A stretch of DNA of 64,000 nucleotides, taken from Sphingobacterium sp. ML3W (GTDB lineage: Bacteria; Bacteroidota; Bacteroidia; Sphingobacteriales; Sphingobacteriaceae). Each line of letters opens with the position of its first letter. Position 1 is the first letter of the stretch. The stretch spans positions 1,302,001 through 1,366,000 of the forward strand of contig NZ_CP009278.1 of the NCBI RefSeq assembly GCF_000747525.1. The letters are read 5' to 3'. The position numbers were made by a program, and so were the translations under genes. The notes under the pieces are model-generated. The model ran no database searches and was not told the origin of the DNA. It saw nothing but the letters and a program-made list of their open reading frames with translations. Below, in pieces: positions 26,413-36,559 of this stretch.

Positions 26413-27642
26413 TTATACTTGTAATAATAAACGAGCTGGATCTTCTAATAATTGTTTAACACGTACTAAGAAGCTTACAGACTCACGACCGTCAATTACA
26501 CGGTGATCATAAGATAACGCGATGTACATCATCGGACGGATAACTACTTGACCATTTTCAGCAACTGGGCGTTGAATGATGTTGTGCATACCTAAGATTG
26601 CCGATTGTGGAGCATTGATGATTGGAGTAGACATCATTGATCCAAAAACACCACCATTGGTGATTGTAAATGTACCACCAGTCATTTCATCAATCGTTAA
26701 TTTATTGTCACGTGCTTTTACAGCTAACGCACCAATTCCTTTTTCGATTTCTTGCAAAGACATCGATTCAGCATTTCTAAGCACAGGAACTACTAATCCT
26801 TTAGGAGCAGAAACTGCGATTGAGATATCTGCGAAATCAGAATATACCAATTCATTGTTTTCAATTCTCGCATTTACAGCAGGCCATTCTTGCAATGCAG
26901 TTGTTACCGCTTTAGTGAAGAATGACATAAACCCAAGGCCTACACCATGTTTCTCTTTGAAAGAATCTTTGTATTTAGCACGTAAGTCCATGATAGGCTG
27001 CATGTTCACTTCATTGAAAGTAGTCAACATAGCAGTTTCATTTTTCACTGAAACTAAACGTTTAGCAATAGTTTTACGCAATGAAGTCATTTTCTCACGA
27101 CGTTCGTTACGAGCACCAGCTACAGCAACTGGAGCAGCAGCTTTAGGAGCTTCTTTTGCAGGTGCAGCAGCTTTAGGAGCTAAAATTGCTTTCTCAGCAT
27201 CCTCTTTAGTAATACGACCTTCTTTTCCTGTACCTTTAATCGTAGCAGGATCAATTCCCTTTTCTCTTAAAATTTTTGCAGCAGCAGGAGAAGCAGTACC
27301 AGCAGCATAAGAATCTGGATTCTCATCAGCAACGTTAGTTGTAGCTGGTGTACTTGCTTTTTCTTCAGAAGCAGCAGCTGCAGGTTTTGAATCACCAGTA
27401 GGAGCACCACCTTCTTCGATAGTACAAACTAGCGCACCAATTTCTAAAGTATCACCTTCTTGAGCAATAATTCTTAAGATACCTGCCTTTTCAGCTGGTA
27501 ATTCAAAAGTTGCTTTATCAGATTCCAATTCTGCGATGTTTTCGTCCATTTCAACGTAATCGCCATCTTGTTTCAACCACTGTGACAAGGTTACCTCAGT
27601 AATGGATTCACCTACGGTTGGTACTTTAATTTCTAAGCTCAT
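26413..27642 (-). CDS. odhB: Dihydrolipoyllysine-residue succinyltransferase, E2 of 2-oxoglutarate dehydrogenase
   Basis: 409 residues. The N-terminal lipoyl domain (1-80) has Lys43 in [11 protein letters not shown] as the lipoylation site. Next come an Ala/Pro/Lys-rich linker, a peripheral-subunit binding domain at about 117-153 ([28 protein letters not shown]) and a linker. The C-terminal catalytic domain ends with the active-site His380 in [12 protein letters not shown]. It transfers the succinyl group to CoA in the TCA cycle. It follows sucA with a 64-bp gap that holds a perfect hairpin. The Ala-rich linker creates long open frames on the opposite strand, which are artefacts. Confidence 0.96.
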   Translation of the reverse strand: MSLEIKVPTVGESITEVTLSQWLKQDGDYVEMDENIAELESDKATFELPAEKAGILRIIAQEGDTLEIGALVCTIEEGGAPTGDSKPAAAASEEKASTPATTNVADENPDSYAAGTASPAAAKILREKGIDPATIKGTGKEGRITKEDAEKAILAPKAAAPAKEAPKAAAPVAVAGARNERREKMTSLRKTIAKRLVSVKNETAMLTTFNEVNMQPIMDLRAKYKDSFKEKHGVGLGFMSFFTKAVTTALQEWPAVNARIENNELVYSDFADISIAVSAPKGLVVPVLRNAESMSLQEIEKGIGALAVKARDNKLTIDEMTGGTFTITNGGVFGSMMSTPIINAPQSAILGMHNIIQRPVAENGQVVIRPMMYIALSYDHRVIDGRESVSFLVRVKQLLEDPARLLLQV

Positions 27643-27661
27643 ATATAATGTTCTTTACAGA

Positions 27662-27692
27662 CAATTGCGTCTTTTGATAAAAGACGCAATTG
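27662..27692 (-). promoter_or_regulatory. Perfect 14-bp intercistronic hairpin between sucA and odhB
   Basis: CAATTGCGTCTTTT (27662-27675) pairs exactly with 27679-27692, leaving only GAT as loop. There is no T run on the odhB side, so it is more likely an mRNA-processing or stability element, or a weak attenuator, than a full terminator. Confidence 0.7.
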
Positions 27693-27706
27693 GATAAAAA
27701 TTGTTT

Positions 27707-30445
27707 TTATTCGAATGATTTATTTAAAATTTTAGCTTGTTGCGCTATGTGTTGTTTCATGTAGCCAGTAGCTGTACTGCCACTTTCTTTACGTGCTACA
27801 AATCCAGTAAACGCAATTTCTGTATTCATTAGTTTACGGCAATAGTAAGACCAAGCGCCCATATTTTCGTTTTCTTCTTGAACCCAAACAAATTCTGATG
27901 CTTTATTGTATTTTTTACGGATTGCTTTCAATTGCTCCTCAGGAATAGGGAATAATTGTTCCAATCTTACAATAGCGACATCTTTACGTTTGTCAACTTC
28001 TTGTTTTTCTAATAAATCGTAGTATATTTTACCTGAACAGAATAATACACGTTTTACATCTTTCGCAGTTACATTTACGTCGTCGATCACTTCTTGGAAA
28101 GTATTTGAAGTAAAATCTTTCAAAGGAGAAACAACTTTTGGATGACGCAACAACGATTTTGGTGTAAATACAACCAATGGTTTACGGAATTCGCGAACCT
28201 GTTGGCGACGTAATAAGTGGAAATAGTTAGCAGGTGTAGTACAGTTTGCCAATATTAAATTCTCATCAGCACAAAGTTCTAAGAATCTTTCGATACGACC
28301 AGAAGAGTGTTCTGGGCCTTGACCTTCCATACCGTGAGGTAATAACATGACCAAGCCATTTGAACGTTTCCATTTCGTTTCAGCAGAAGATAAATACTGA
28401 TCAACTATGATTTGTGCACCGTTGTAGAAATCTCCAAATTGAGCTTCCCATATTGTTAAAGCATGTGGGTTAGCAGAAGCATAACCATACTCGAAACCTA
28501 ATACTGCATACTCAGAAAGTAGTGAGTTGTAGATCGAGAATTTATCTCCACCATTAATATTTGCTAATGGCGTATATGTTTCTTCAGAATTTTCTAAAGT
28601 CAATACGGCATGTCTGTGTGAAAATGTACCACGTTGTACATCTTGACCAGAAATACGTACACGACTTCCTTCATTTAACAAAGTAGCATAAGCCATCAAC
28701 TCACCCATTGCCCAATCGTAAGAATCTTTTTCAATCATCTTAGCACGATCTTCGAATAAACGAGAGATTTTGCGGAAGAAGCTCTTATTAGTAGGAAGTG
28801 TTGTGATTTCTTTCGCTAACTGTACAAATGTTTTATCCGAAACATTTGTTTTAACAGTTTCGAAAGATTCACCTTTTTTAGCAGGACGAAGGCCTTTCCA
28901 AGCTCCGGAGAACATCGGTGTTTCTTCTGTTAAATTGACAACTTCTTTCGATTCTTCTAATTTCTCTTGTAATATAGCTTTGAAATCTTTTTCGATTTTT
29001 TTCGCATAAGACTCATCGATGCTACCTTCTTCGATTAATTTTTTTGCATAAACTTCCTTTGGATTAGGATGTTTTTCAATCAATTTGTATAGTAATGGTT
29101 GTGTGAACTTCGGTTCATCAGCCTCATTATGACCAAATCTTCTGTAGCATAATAAATCAATGAAAACGTCAGTTTTATATTTTTGACGGTATTCAACGGC
29201 TAATTTAATCGCATATACTAATGCTTCAGCATCGTCACCATTCACATGGAACACAGGTGAAGAAGTGATTTTTGCAACATCGGTACAATAAGTACCCGAA
29301 CGTGCATCTTTATAGTTTGTTGTAAAACCAATTTGGTTGTTGATCACAATGTGGATCGTACCACCAGTTTTGTAACCATCCAATTTGGACATTTGCGTTA
29401 CTTCATACACAACACCTTGTCCTGCAATAGCAGCATCACCGTGAATAGCGATAGGAGCGATTTTTGAAGAATCGCCTTCATATTTCATATCAATTTTAGA
29501 ACGTACCAAACCTTCAACAATTGGATCTACTGTTTCCAAGTGAGACGGGTTTGGAGCTAAACTTAAGTGAATTGTTTTGCCATCATCTGTTTTGACATCT
29601 GTAGAATAACCTAAGTGATACTTAACGTCACCACCAAAGTTAACTTCTGGATCTTCCGCATAAGTTTTACCTTCAAATTCTGAAAATACAGTTTTATAAG
29701 GTTTACCCATGATATTTGTCAATACATTTAAACGGCCACGGTGAGCCATTCCGATAACAAATTCTTGAATACCCAACTCAGATCCTTTTTCGATAACAGC
29801 ATCTAAAGCAGGAATTAAACTTTCAGCACCTTCAAGAGAGAAACGTTTTTGACCTAAGAATTTTGTTCCTAAGAAACTTTCAAAAGCAACTGCGTGGTTT
29901 AATTTATCTAAGATTCTTTTTTTGATATCTAAAGAATAGGTTGGTTTGTTGCGGTCAGCTTCCATACGGTCCTGCAACCATTTGATTTTCTCAGGGTTAC
30001 GGATGTATTTGAACTCAGCACCAATAGAACGACAATAAGTGTCTTCAATTAATTGCCTAATATCTTTTAATTTGGCAGGGCCTAAGCCAACTTCAACACC
30101 AGCATTAAAGATCGTGTTCATGTCTGCTTCAGAAAGACCAAATGTCTCTAATTCTTTTCCAGGATAATATTTGCGACGCTCACGTACAGGATTTGTTTGC
30201 GTAAATAAATGACCACGGTCTCTGTAGCCATTGATCATGTTCAATACATTTATTTCCTTTAAAACATGATCTGGTGTTGCATCCGCAGTAGCACCAACAC
30301 TTTCGCCCGCATTTTGACCAAAATCAAAACCTTCAAAAAATTTTTGCCAGCCAAAATCTACAGATTCTGGATCTTGTGTGTACGCTTGATATAAGCCGTC
30401 GATGTAGCTCGAGTCAGCGTTACTCAAATATGTAAGTTTGTCCAT
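27707..30445 (-). CDS. sucA: 2-oxoglutarate dehydrogenase E1 component
   Basis: 912 residues, the usual size of SucA. It starts with the E1o-specific N-terminal extension (LSNADSSYIDGLYQAYTQDP). The thiamine-diphosphate domain includes GMAHRGRLNVL, HLSLAPNPSHLE, IAIHGDAAIAGQG and IVINNQIGFTT. The C-terminal half has GTFSHRHAVL, EAQFGDFYNGAQ and LPHGMEGQGPEHSS. It decarboxylates 2-oxoglutarate and succinylates the lipoyl arm of OdhB. The E3 subunit is not adjacent, as is common. A -7 box lies at 30470. Confidence 0.97.
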   Translation of the reverse strand: MDKLTYLSNADSSYIDGLYQAYTQDPESVDFGWQKFFEGFDFGQNAGESVGATADATPDHVLKEINVLNMINGYRDRGHLFTQTNPVRERRKYYPGKELETFGLSEADMNTIFNAGVEVGLGPAKLKDIRQLIEDTYCRSIGAEFKYIRNPEKIKWLQDRMEADRNKPTYSLDIKKRILDKLNHAVAFESFLGTKFLGQKRFSLEGAESLIPALDAVIEKGSELGIQEFVIGMAHRGRLNVLTNIMGKPYKTVFSEFEGKTYAEDPEVNFGGDVKYHLGYSTDVKTDDGKTIHLSLAPNPSHLETVDPIVEGLVRSKIDMKYEGDSSKIAPIAIHGDAAIAGQGVVYEVTQMSKLDGYKTGGTIHIVINNQIGFTTNYKDARSGTYCTDVAKITSSPVFHVNGDDAEALVYAIKLAVEYRQKYKTDVFIDLLCYRRFGHNEADEPKFTQPLLYKLIEKHPNPKEVYAKKLIEEGSIDESYAKKIEKDFKAILQEKLEESKEVVNLTEETPMFSGAWKGLRPAKKGESFETVKTNVSDKTFVQLAKEITTLPTNKSFFRKISRLFEDRAKMIEKDSYDWAMGELMAYATLLNEGSRVRISGQDVQRGTFSHRHAVLTLENSEETYTPLANINGGDKFSIYNSLLSEYAVLGFEYGYASANPHALTIWEAQFGDFYNGAQIIVDQYLSSAETKWKRSNGLVMLLPHGMEGQGPEHSSGRIERFLELCADENLILANCTTPANYFHLLRRQQVREFRKPLVVFTPKSLLRHPKVVSPLKDFTSNTFQEVIDDVNVTAKDVKRVLFCSGKIYYDLLEKQEVDKRKDVAIVRLEQLFPIPEEQLKAIRKKYNKASEFVWVQEENENMGAWSYYCRKLMNTEIAFTGFVARKESGSTATGYMKQHIAQQAKILNKSFE

Positions 30446-30469
30446 CTATTTGAAAAAATATGAATGTGT

Positions 30470-30477
30470 CAAAGTTA
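30470..30477 (-). promoter_or_regulatory. -7 element of the sucA-odhB operon
   Basis: The reverse strand reads TAACTTTG, an exact TAnnTTTG match, 25 bp before the sucA ATG. Confidence 0.6.
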
Positions 30478-30618
30478 GGAATAAAAATAGAGTTTTAGGC
30501 ACTGTGATTGATTATTTTAGTGACGAAATTCAATTTATTCTTGTTTTTATTAAGCTTTAAAAAATGACCTTATATCATCTATGGTCTTTTTAGTTATCCA
30601 AAAAAGACATTTCGTTAT

Positions 30619-31878
30619 TTAGTCCGTGTAATCCTCAGGTACTTGAATACCTTTCGGGTAATGTGCATTAATTAATTTACGCCAATCTATCGGGTTGTTA
30701 TCTTTATCGCTCGTTCCCACACCAGCGATATGGGACCACGTACCATAGTTAGTTGCAGGTGTGTAATCGAAAATATTTTGTTCAAACCAATAGGCCCCTT
30801 TTAACCAGTTGATATTATATTCCTGTACTAGAAAACTAGCCACAATAATTCTGGCAAAATAAGGCAAATACCCCGTTTTTTGCAATAGAATCATACTTTG
30901 ATTCACAAAATCATTTTCTGTTTCACCAAATCTCCATTTATCAAATAGCAATTGGTCGTTGGTGCTGCTGGTCAGTACCTTTTTAAATCCTTTTTCTTTG
31001 AAGAAAACGTTAGGATATTTTTTTAGCATAAATCTAAAATAGTCTCTCCAGAGTAACATATCGACGATGCGGTCAAATCTTTTATTTTTCTTTCCGTTAT
31101 CTCGTTTTTTAATTTCATGAAATAGACTTATTGGAGATAACGAACCCTGTGCAATGAAAGGAGATAATAAGGTATAGTCATTTTCCGACCCCTTTGGGTC
31201 ATTCAATACCGTTTGCATCAATTCAAGAGCGAGATCTTCTCCACCTATTATCAATTTATTTTTGACCAGTGCTATTTCCTCAATACTGTATCCCAAATCT
31301 TCCAGTGTTGGGAGTGTTGTTTTTTCAAGATGCGGGGCGGTCATAAAATTGGAAGGGAATTCGGCCGTCGGTCTGACAAAACTTTCACGCTCTATTTTCT
31401 TTTTGAACGTCGCAAATGAATTCGGAATATCGCGTATAGGAAATGGTAGATCCTCTTTATGATAGAGTGTGTGACCGATAATATGCTTTAAATTAATTTT
31501 ACATTTCCAAAGTTCCTCTTCCACTTTTTCAGAGATTGATGTTTCTCTGAAAGCTACTTCACGATGGTGATAAACCTCATCCACTTCATACTTTTGGGCG
31601 ATACGCGGTATGATATCTTCCGGATAGCCAACAAAAGTTATTAAATCACTACCTAAAGATTGAAGTTTTTCTTTTAGTGCTTTTACTGTTTCAAGCTGAA
31701 ACGCTGCTCGAATTACATTTGTGTTTAGAAAGTCGTATTGGTTTTTAGCATAATATCTGGGGTCAAAACAAAAGATAGGGATGATGAAGGAACTTTTTGA
31801 GGATGCTTCTAAAAACACTTCATTATCATGAAGCCTCAAATCATTTCTAAACCAAATCAAAGCAGCCCTTTTTTCCAT
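30619..31878 (-). CDS. Cryptochrome/photolyase family protein, DASH-like
   Basis: 419 residues. The N-terminal antenna domain begins ALIWFRNDLRLHDN. The C-terminal FAD domain has LLWRDYFRFMLKK, QSMILLQKTGYLPYFAR (in place of the more common MRQLNxTGWMHNR type) and NIFDYTPATNYGTWSHIAGVG. HTLYHKEDLPFP and SFATFKKKIE are DASH features. DASH proteins bind FAD and MTHF and repair UV lesions mainly in single-stranded DNA, or act as light sensors. The tail after AGVGTSDK is short and unusual. It is divergent from an SDR-like gene. Confidence 0.82.
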   Translation of the reverse strand: MEKRAALIWFRNDLRLHDNEVFLEASSKSSFIIPIFCFDPRYYAKNQYDFLNTNVIRAAFQLETVKALKEKLQSLGSDLITFVGYPEDIIPRIAQKYEVDEVYHHREVAFRETSISEKVEEELWKCKINLKHIIGHTLYHKEDLPFPIRDIPNSFATFKKKIERESFVRPTAEFPSNFMTAPHLEKTTLPTLEDLGYSIEEIALVKNKLIIGGEDLALELMQTVLNDPKGSENDYTLLSPFIAQGSLSPISLFHEIKKRDNGKKNKRFDRIVDMLLWRDYFRFMLKKYPNVFFKEKGFKKVLTSSTNDQLLFDKWRFGETENDFVNQSMILLQKTGYLPYFARIIVASFLVQEYNINWLKGAYWFEQNIFDYTPATNYGTWSHIAGVGTSDKDNNPIDWRKLINAHYPKGIQVPEDYTD

Positions 31879-31929
31879 ACAGATATAATTTTTTTATATT
31901 ATTTTCCTCAAAAAAGCATATAGGAAGTA

Positions 31930-31937
31930 CAAATATA
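31930..31937 (-). promoter_or_regulatory. -7 element of the cryptochrome gene
   Basis: The reverse strand reads TATATTTG, matching TAnnTTTG, 52 bp before the ATG at 31878. Confidence 0.45.
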
Positions 31938-32082
31938 TAAGGTTATTGTTTGTTTTAGGGACAATATTTAGATATTTACAATAAAAGGACAAAGAAAAAG
32001 GGGAATAAAAAGCAGGGCAAATTAAACCTTCGTGTATTTTATTTGTTTAATCTTTAATTAACGAAATTTGAATGTTTCATTC

Positions 32083-32952
32083 ATGGAAGTATTAATTACA
32101 GGATTAAATACATATTTGGGAAGAAGGGCTGTCAGCCATCTAAATTCTGATGAATTTAGAGTCACTGGATTGGTCAGGAATTTACCCCTTTTTAATAAAC
32201 GCATACTGGAACCGGTAACCGCAAAGTTGCTGGAGATTGATTTGTTCAAAACGCATCGTACTCCCATGAATTTCTCTATAAAGAAATTACAACTGGGAGT
32301 TTATTTTACCCAAGTACCGGGATTGAACGATGCATTGAATATGCAGATGGAGCTTATTTCTCTTCGCAATTTTATTCAGTTATGCCAGGATAATGGATGT
32401 GATCGCGTGATCTATATTGCGCGCTTAATGGATTCGAGCTATATTGATGCTATCCAAAATCTATTTAAAGAGTATAGGGTGAAATATACCGTTGTTTTAC
32501 AAAGTAGCGCAGTTGGTAAAGAAACCATTTTAAGTGATATTTTTGGAAAACTATCCAAAAGTAAATATATCCCTTATTGGGGATTGATTGCTAATCTCAG
32601 ATTTAGACCTATTCCCTTATTAGATGTGTATCGCTGGATAAGGACCATGCCATGGGAACAACATTTCATAGGTGAAGTCATCTATTTGGGAGGAGAGGAG
32701 TCGCTGAGTTGTAAGCAGCTTTTTTTAAGATATATGCAGATTAATCATCCAAACAGTGGTTACCAGATTATTGCTATTAGCAAATGGATGGCTAAGTTGG
32801 TCTATACACGTTTTTTTAAGATTCATAAAGAAAACTTTGATGAATTTAGACGCGTTATGCGTTACGAGTCGGAAGTGGATAACAGCACTTGGTCTAAAAC
32901 AGCTCCTTTTACATTTACACCCATGAATCAAACCATGTTGGTAGATCAATAA
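32083..32952 (+). CDS. Degenerate SDR/NAD(P)-binding-like protein
   Basis: 289 residues from the ATG at 32083; a TTG five codons earlier is less likely. The N-terminus MEVLITGLNTYLGRRAVSHL has the beta-strand and loop of an atypical short-chain dehydrogenase/epimerase, but the usual GxxGxxG reads GxxxxxG, lacking the central glycine. GCDRVIYIARLMDSS follows where SDRs have their strand 4 and catalytic Ser region; no YxxxK catalytic pair is obvious. FRPIPLLDVYRWI matches the NmrA/epimerase substrate-domain style. It may bind a nucleotide without catalysis. It lies divergent from the photolyase and 77 bp upstream of a UbiD-family gene. Confidence 0.65.
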   Translation: MEVLITGLNTYLGRRAVSHLNSDEFRVTGLVRNLPLFNKRILEPVTAKLLEIDLFKTHRTPMNFSIKKLQLGVYFTQVPGLNDALNMQMELISLRNFIQLCQDNGCDRVIYIARLMDSSYIDAIQNLFKEYRVKYTVVLQSSAVGKETILSDIFGKLSKSKYIPYWGLIANLRFRPIPLLDVYRWIRTMPWEQHFIGEVIYLGGEESLSCKQLFLRYMQINHPNSGYQIIAISKWMAKLVYTRFFKIHKENFDEFRRVMRYESEVDNSTWSKTAPFTFTPMNQTMLVDQ

Positions 32953-32996
32953 AACTGATTATAACGTTTAAAACTTTTTCATGCCGATTATTCTAC

Positions 32997-33004
32997 TAAT
33001 TTTG
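32997..33004 (+). promoter_or_regulatory. -7 element of the UbiD-family gene
   Basis: TAATTTTG matches TAnnTTTG, 26 bp before the ATG at 33030, so this gene can be expressed independently of the SDR-like gene upstream. Confidence 0.5.
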
Positions 33005-33029
33005 TATTAGAACAATAGAATGCAGCTAT

Positions 33030-34868
33030 ATGGGGTATAAAAGTTTAGCGGAATGTGTTGTCGATCTAGAGCAGCATGGACATTTAATCCGAATAAAAGA
33101 AGAGGTTGATCCTTATTTAGAAATGGCAGCCATACATATGCGTGTATTCGACGCAGAAGGGCCTGCCTTATATTTTGAAAACATCAAGGGTTCTGAATTT
33201 CCTGCCGTCTCTAATTTATTTGGAACTCTGGATCGCTCTAAATTTATGTTTAGAGATACATTAGACCATATCAAAAAATTGGTCGATGTTAAAATGGACC
33301 CTACCGCAGTTTTAAAAAATCCTTTTAAATATTTAAGTTCCTCTGCAGTTGCATTGGGGGCCTTACCATGGAAAAAGAAGGCTAATGCGCCTATATTATA
33401 TGGTAAGACCGAAATAAGCAAGTTACCGCAGATTGTCAACTGGCCTATGGATGGTGGTGCATTTGTCACCATGCCTCAGGTATATACAGAAGACATCACA
33501 AAGCCGGGGATCATGCAGGCAAACCTAGGAATGTACCGCATACAACTTTCGGGTAATGATTATATTCAAGATAAAGAGATTGGTTTACATTATCAGTTGC
33601 ATCGTGGCATTGGTATCCATCAGCAGAAAGCAAATCAATTAGGGAGACCTTTAAAAGTCAGCGTATTTATAGGAGGACCTCCTTCACATCCATTGTCAGC
33701 AGTTATGCCATTACCCGAGGGCTTATCTGAGATGATATTTGCAGGAGCATTGGGAAATCGTCGTTTTCGATATTTTTATGATAACGAAGGTTTTTGTATC
33801 TCAGCAGACGCAGATTTTGTAATTACAGGCACTGTTTATCCGAATGAGAATAAGCCTGAAGGACCATTTGGAGATCATATCGGTTACTATAGTTTGACGC
33901 ATCCTTTTCCTTTGATGAAGGTGCACAATGTATACCATAAGAAAAATCCCATTTGGTCTTTTACTGTCGTTGGTAGACCTCCACAGGAAGATACGAGTTT
34001 CGGCAATTTGATTCATGAGATTACAGGAGCAGCAATTCCGAAGGAGATAAATGGTCTTCAAGCCGTTCATGCTGTGGATGCAGCAGGTGTGCACCCCCTG
34101 TTGTTTGCTATCGGTAGAGAAAGCTATACACCTTACCAAGAGGTGGATCGTCCCCAAGAAATTTTGACAATCGCCAATCAAGCATTGGGTAAGAATCAAT
34201 TGAGTTTGGCTAAATATTTATTTATTGCCGCTATTGAAGATGATCCCAAATTGGATATATATGATGTCTCCGGATTTTTTAAACATATGTTAGAGCGGAT
34301 CGATCTTTCCAGAGACTTGCATTTTCACACCAATACAACCATCGATACATTGGATTATTCTGGCGATGGTCTGAATGCAGGGTCGAAAGTGGTATTTGCA
34401 GCAGCAGGTAGCAAGAAAAGGACATTAAAGACTGAAATTCCAGTAGGATTGGACATCCCAAGACCATTTAACAACGTTAAAATGGCTATACCTGGTATTC
34501 TTGTTGTCGATGGTGCGGCATTTACGACCTATGAGCAAGAAGAAATCGTCATGAGAAATTGGTGTGAAGCGATGAAGGATATCGATTTTGAAGGTATCCA
34601 AATGATTGTACTGGCAGATGATGCGAACTTTACAGCGGCAAATGAGAATAATTTTGTTTGGGTGACTTTTACGAGATCAAATCCAGCTTATGATATCTAT
34701 GGAGTCAATAGCTTTACAAAATACAAGCACTGGGGCTGTCACGGACCGTTTATTATTGATGCCAGACGTAAACCACATCATGCACCAGATTTAATCAAAG
34801 ACCCAGCTGTTGAAAAAAAGGTTGATGCTCTGGGTGCAAAAGGCGGCTCATTATATGGTATTATATAA
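33030..34868 (+). CDS. UbiD-family prenylated-FMN decarboxylase, candidate for menaquinone synthesis
   Basis: 612 residues, longer than E. coli UbiD. The first part (AAIHMRVFDAEGPALYFENI) and the central blocks YRIQLSGNDYIQDKEIGLHY, VSVFIGGPPSHPLSAVMPLPEG and PEGPFGDHIGYYSL are typical of UbiD-type reversible decarboxylases. They use prenylated FMN made by a UbiX partner (absent here). Because the organism has MqnC, a natural role is decarboxylation of the futalosine-pathway naphthoate intermediate (the MqnL-type step). That is inference from pathway knowledge. A strong terminator follows. Confidence 0.8.
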   Translation: MGYKSLAECVVDLEQHGHLIRIKEEVDPYLEMAAIHMRVFDAEGPALYFENIKGSEFPAVSNLFGTLDRSKFMFRDTLDHIKKLVDVKMDPTAVLKNPFKYLSSSAVALGALPWKKKANAPILYGKTEISKLPQIVNWPMDGGAFVTMPQVYTEDITKPGIMQANLGMYRIQLSGNDYIQDKEIGLHYQLHRGIGIHQQKANQLGRPLKVSVFIGGPPSHPLSAVMPLPEGLSEMIFAGALGNRRFRYFYDNEGFCISADADFVITGTVYPNENKPEGPFGDHIGYYSLTHPFPLMKVHNVYHKKNPIWSFTVVGRPPQEDTSFGNLIHEITGAAIPKEINGLQAVHAVDAAGVHPLLFAIGRESYTPYQEVDRPQEILTIANQALGKNQLSLAKYLFIAAIEDDPKLDIYDVSGFFKHMLERIDLSRDLHFHTNTTIDTLDYSGDGLNAGSKVVFAAAGSKKRTLKTEIPVGLDIPRPFNNVKMAIPGILVVDGAAFTTYEQEEIVMRNWCEAMKDIDFEGIQMIVLADDANFTAANENNFVWVTFTRSNPAYDIYGVNSFTKYKHWGCHGPFIIDARRKPHHAPDLIKDPAVEKKVDALGAKGGSLYGII

Positions 34869-34901
34869 TATGTAGCGGAGTTATTGATTGTTAAAAACAT
34901 G

Positions 34902-34943
34902 AAAAAACGGGTATTTGCAGTAAAGCGAATACCCGTTTTTTAG
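34902..34943 (+). terminator. Terminator of the UbiD-family gene
   Basis: AACGGGTATTT-type stem with its complement and a six-T tail. The rest of the 318-bp gap to the next gene holds only the promoter listed next. Confidence 0.9.
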
Positions 34944-35053
34944 TTTAATTCTTTTATTATTTAGATAGAAATTAAAGGGAATTTAATAGGTTGTTTTTTA
35001 ACTTTTGTCAGTAAAATGATACATAAAATATTAACCATATGCTAGTTGTGAGA

Positions 35054-35084
35054 CTTGGTGATAAAATATAATACTGTATGTTTG
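35054..35084 (+). promoter_or_regulatory. Promoter of the phosphoesterase-peroxidase pair
   Basis: CTTG at 35054-35057 and TATGTTTG at 35077-35084 are 19 bp apart, fitting the Bacteroidota pattern. The leader to the ATG at 35187 would be about 100 nt. Confidence 0.65.
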
Positions 35085-35186
35085 TAATACAAAACGGGGA
35101 TTTCGAGGACTATTAATAGCATTTGAAAATCCAATAATTTGTGTTAAACTAATTTTTTATAATCGATTCATCTAAAATAAAACGGA

Positions 35187-36530
35187 ATGCCTTTACAACG
35201 ATTTTTTTATATGCTTTTTATTCTTTTGCTCATCAGCAGTTGCGCTAGTAAAAAAGCCCAACATCAGGAAACCTCATTTGATGAAGGTATCGGGCAGATT
35301 AAGCATCTGGTAGTTATTTATATGGAAAACCGTAGTTTTGATAATCTATATGGAGAGTTTAAAGGAGCGAACGGTATTAAAAATGCTAGAAAAGGCAATT
35401 TTGCACAGGTTGACGAGAATGGTAAACCATATCAGTATCTTCCTGAAATTCCTCGAAACAATTCCTTTCCGACCAATCTCCCCAACGCACTTTTTAATAT
35501 AGATCAGTATGTTCCTTCAGACAAAGCAACACCTGATGTTACACATCGGTTTTTTCATAACAAGATGCAAATCAACGGTGGAAAGATGGACAAGTTTGCG
35601 TTATATAACGACACCAAAGGATTAGCGATGGGTTATTATAACACGAAAAAAATACCGTTATATCCGATTGCTCAAAAATACACACTGTGTGACAATTTTT
35701 TTCAAAGCGTATTTGGAGGTTCTTATTTTAACCATGTATATATGATAGCAGCTGCAGCGCCAGTTTGGCCGGATGCTCCAGAATCATTAATAGCGAAATT
35801 CGATGCTGATGGCAAGATGATAAAAGACGGTGCTGTTACTTCTGATGGTTATGTTGTCAACCATATTCTTTCACGAAATGCCCCTTATCCAGCAAAATCG
35901 GACACTTCCAAATTATTGCCATCCCAGACGATGCCGACTATTGGAGATCGTTTGAGCGAAAAAGATATCTCTTGGGCTTGGTATTCTGAGGGTTGGGATG
36001 ATGCGGTGGCAGGAAGGAAAAATAATTTTGCTTATAACCATGAACCCTTCCTTTATTTTGCCAATTATGAAGAGGGAACAGCAGGTCGAAAACATATGAA
36101 GGATCAAAATGATTTCATAAAAGCAGCGAAAGAAGGTACTCTTCCCAGCGTTTCCTTTGTGAAACCAGGCGGTGGGAATGACGAACATCCAGGTGGTTCT
36201 GCAGTATATTCATCAGAAGAACTTGCCGTGAATCTGATCAACGCAGTTTTAGACGGTCCAAACGCAAAGGATGCATTGGTTATCTTAACCTATGATGAAT
36301 TTGGTGGATTTTTTGACCATGTTGCGCCACCTGTTATCGATAGATGGGGGCCTGGGAGCCGTATTCCAGCAATTGTTATTGGGCCATTTGCCAAAAAAGG
36401 TGTAGTCGATCACACGCAATATGAGACCGTCAGCATTCTTTCTTTTATAGAGCATCGTTGGGGGATAGAACCACTTGCTGAACGAGATAAAAATGCAAAT
36501 CCATTTAGGAATGCTTTGATATTTAACTAA
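35187..36530 (+). CDS. Phosphoesterase-family lipoprotein (phospholipase C / acid phosphatase AcpA type)
   Basis: 447 residues. The signal is a lipoprotein one: a hydrophobic run ends in LLISSCASK, with Cys19 as the lipidation site. The mature protein opens with the family motif [15 protein letters not shown], in which Glu-Asn bind metal and Ser is the nucleophile-equivalent. [16 protein letters not shown] in the last third carries the second metal site. This is the phosphoesterase family (PF04185) of phospholipase C and AcpA-like acid phosphatases. It would act in the periplasm or at the outer membrane on phosphate esters. It precedes a di-heme peroxidase gene by 29 bp. Confidence 0.87.
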   Translation: MPLQRFFYMLFILLLISSCASKKAQHQETSFDEGIGQIKHLVVIYMENRSFDNLYGEFKGANGIKNARKGNFAQVDENGKPYQYLPEIPRNNSFPTNLPNALFNIDQYVPSDKATPDVTHRFFHNKMQINGGKMDKFALYNDTKGLAMGYYNTKKIPLYPIAQKYTLCDNFFQSVFGGSYFNHVYMIAAAAPVWPDAPESLIAKFDADGKMIKDGAVTSDGYVVNHILSRNAPYPAKSDTSKLLPSQTMPTIGDRLSEKDISWAWYSEGWDDAVAGRKNNFAYNHEPFLYFANYEEGTAGRKHMKDQNDFIKAAKEGTLPSVSFVKPGGGNDEHPGGSAVYSSEELAVNLINAVLDGPNAKDALVILTYDEFGGFFDHVAPPVIDRWGPGSRIPAIVIGPFAKKGVVDHTQYETVSILSFIEHRWGIEPLAERDKNANPFRNALIFN

Positions 36531-36559
36531 TCATTATTGGCCAGGAAGAGGAATATGTT

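Noticed and set aside
26576..27310. 244-residue open frame antisense to odhB
   Set aside because: It overlaps the Ala/Pro-rich linker and catalytic domain codons of a certain gene; long antisense frames are expected from that composition.
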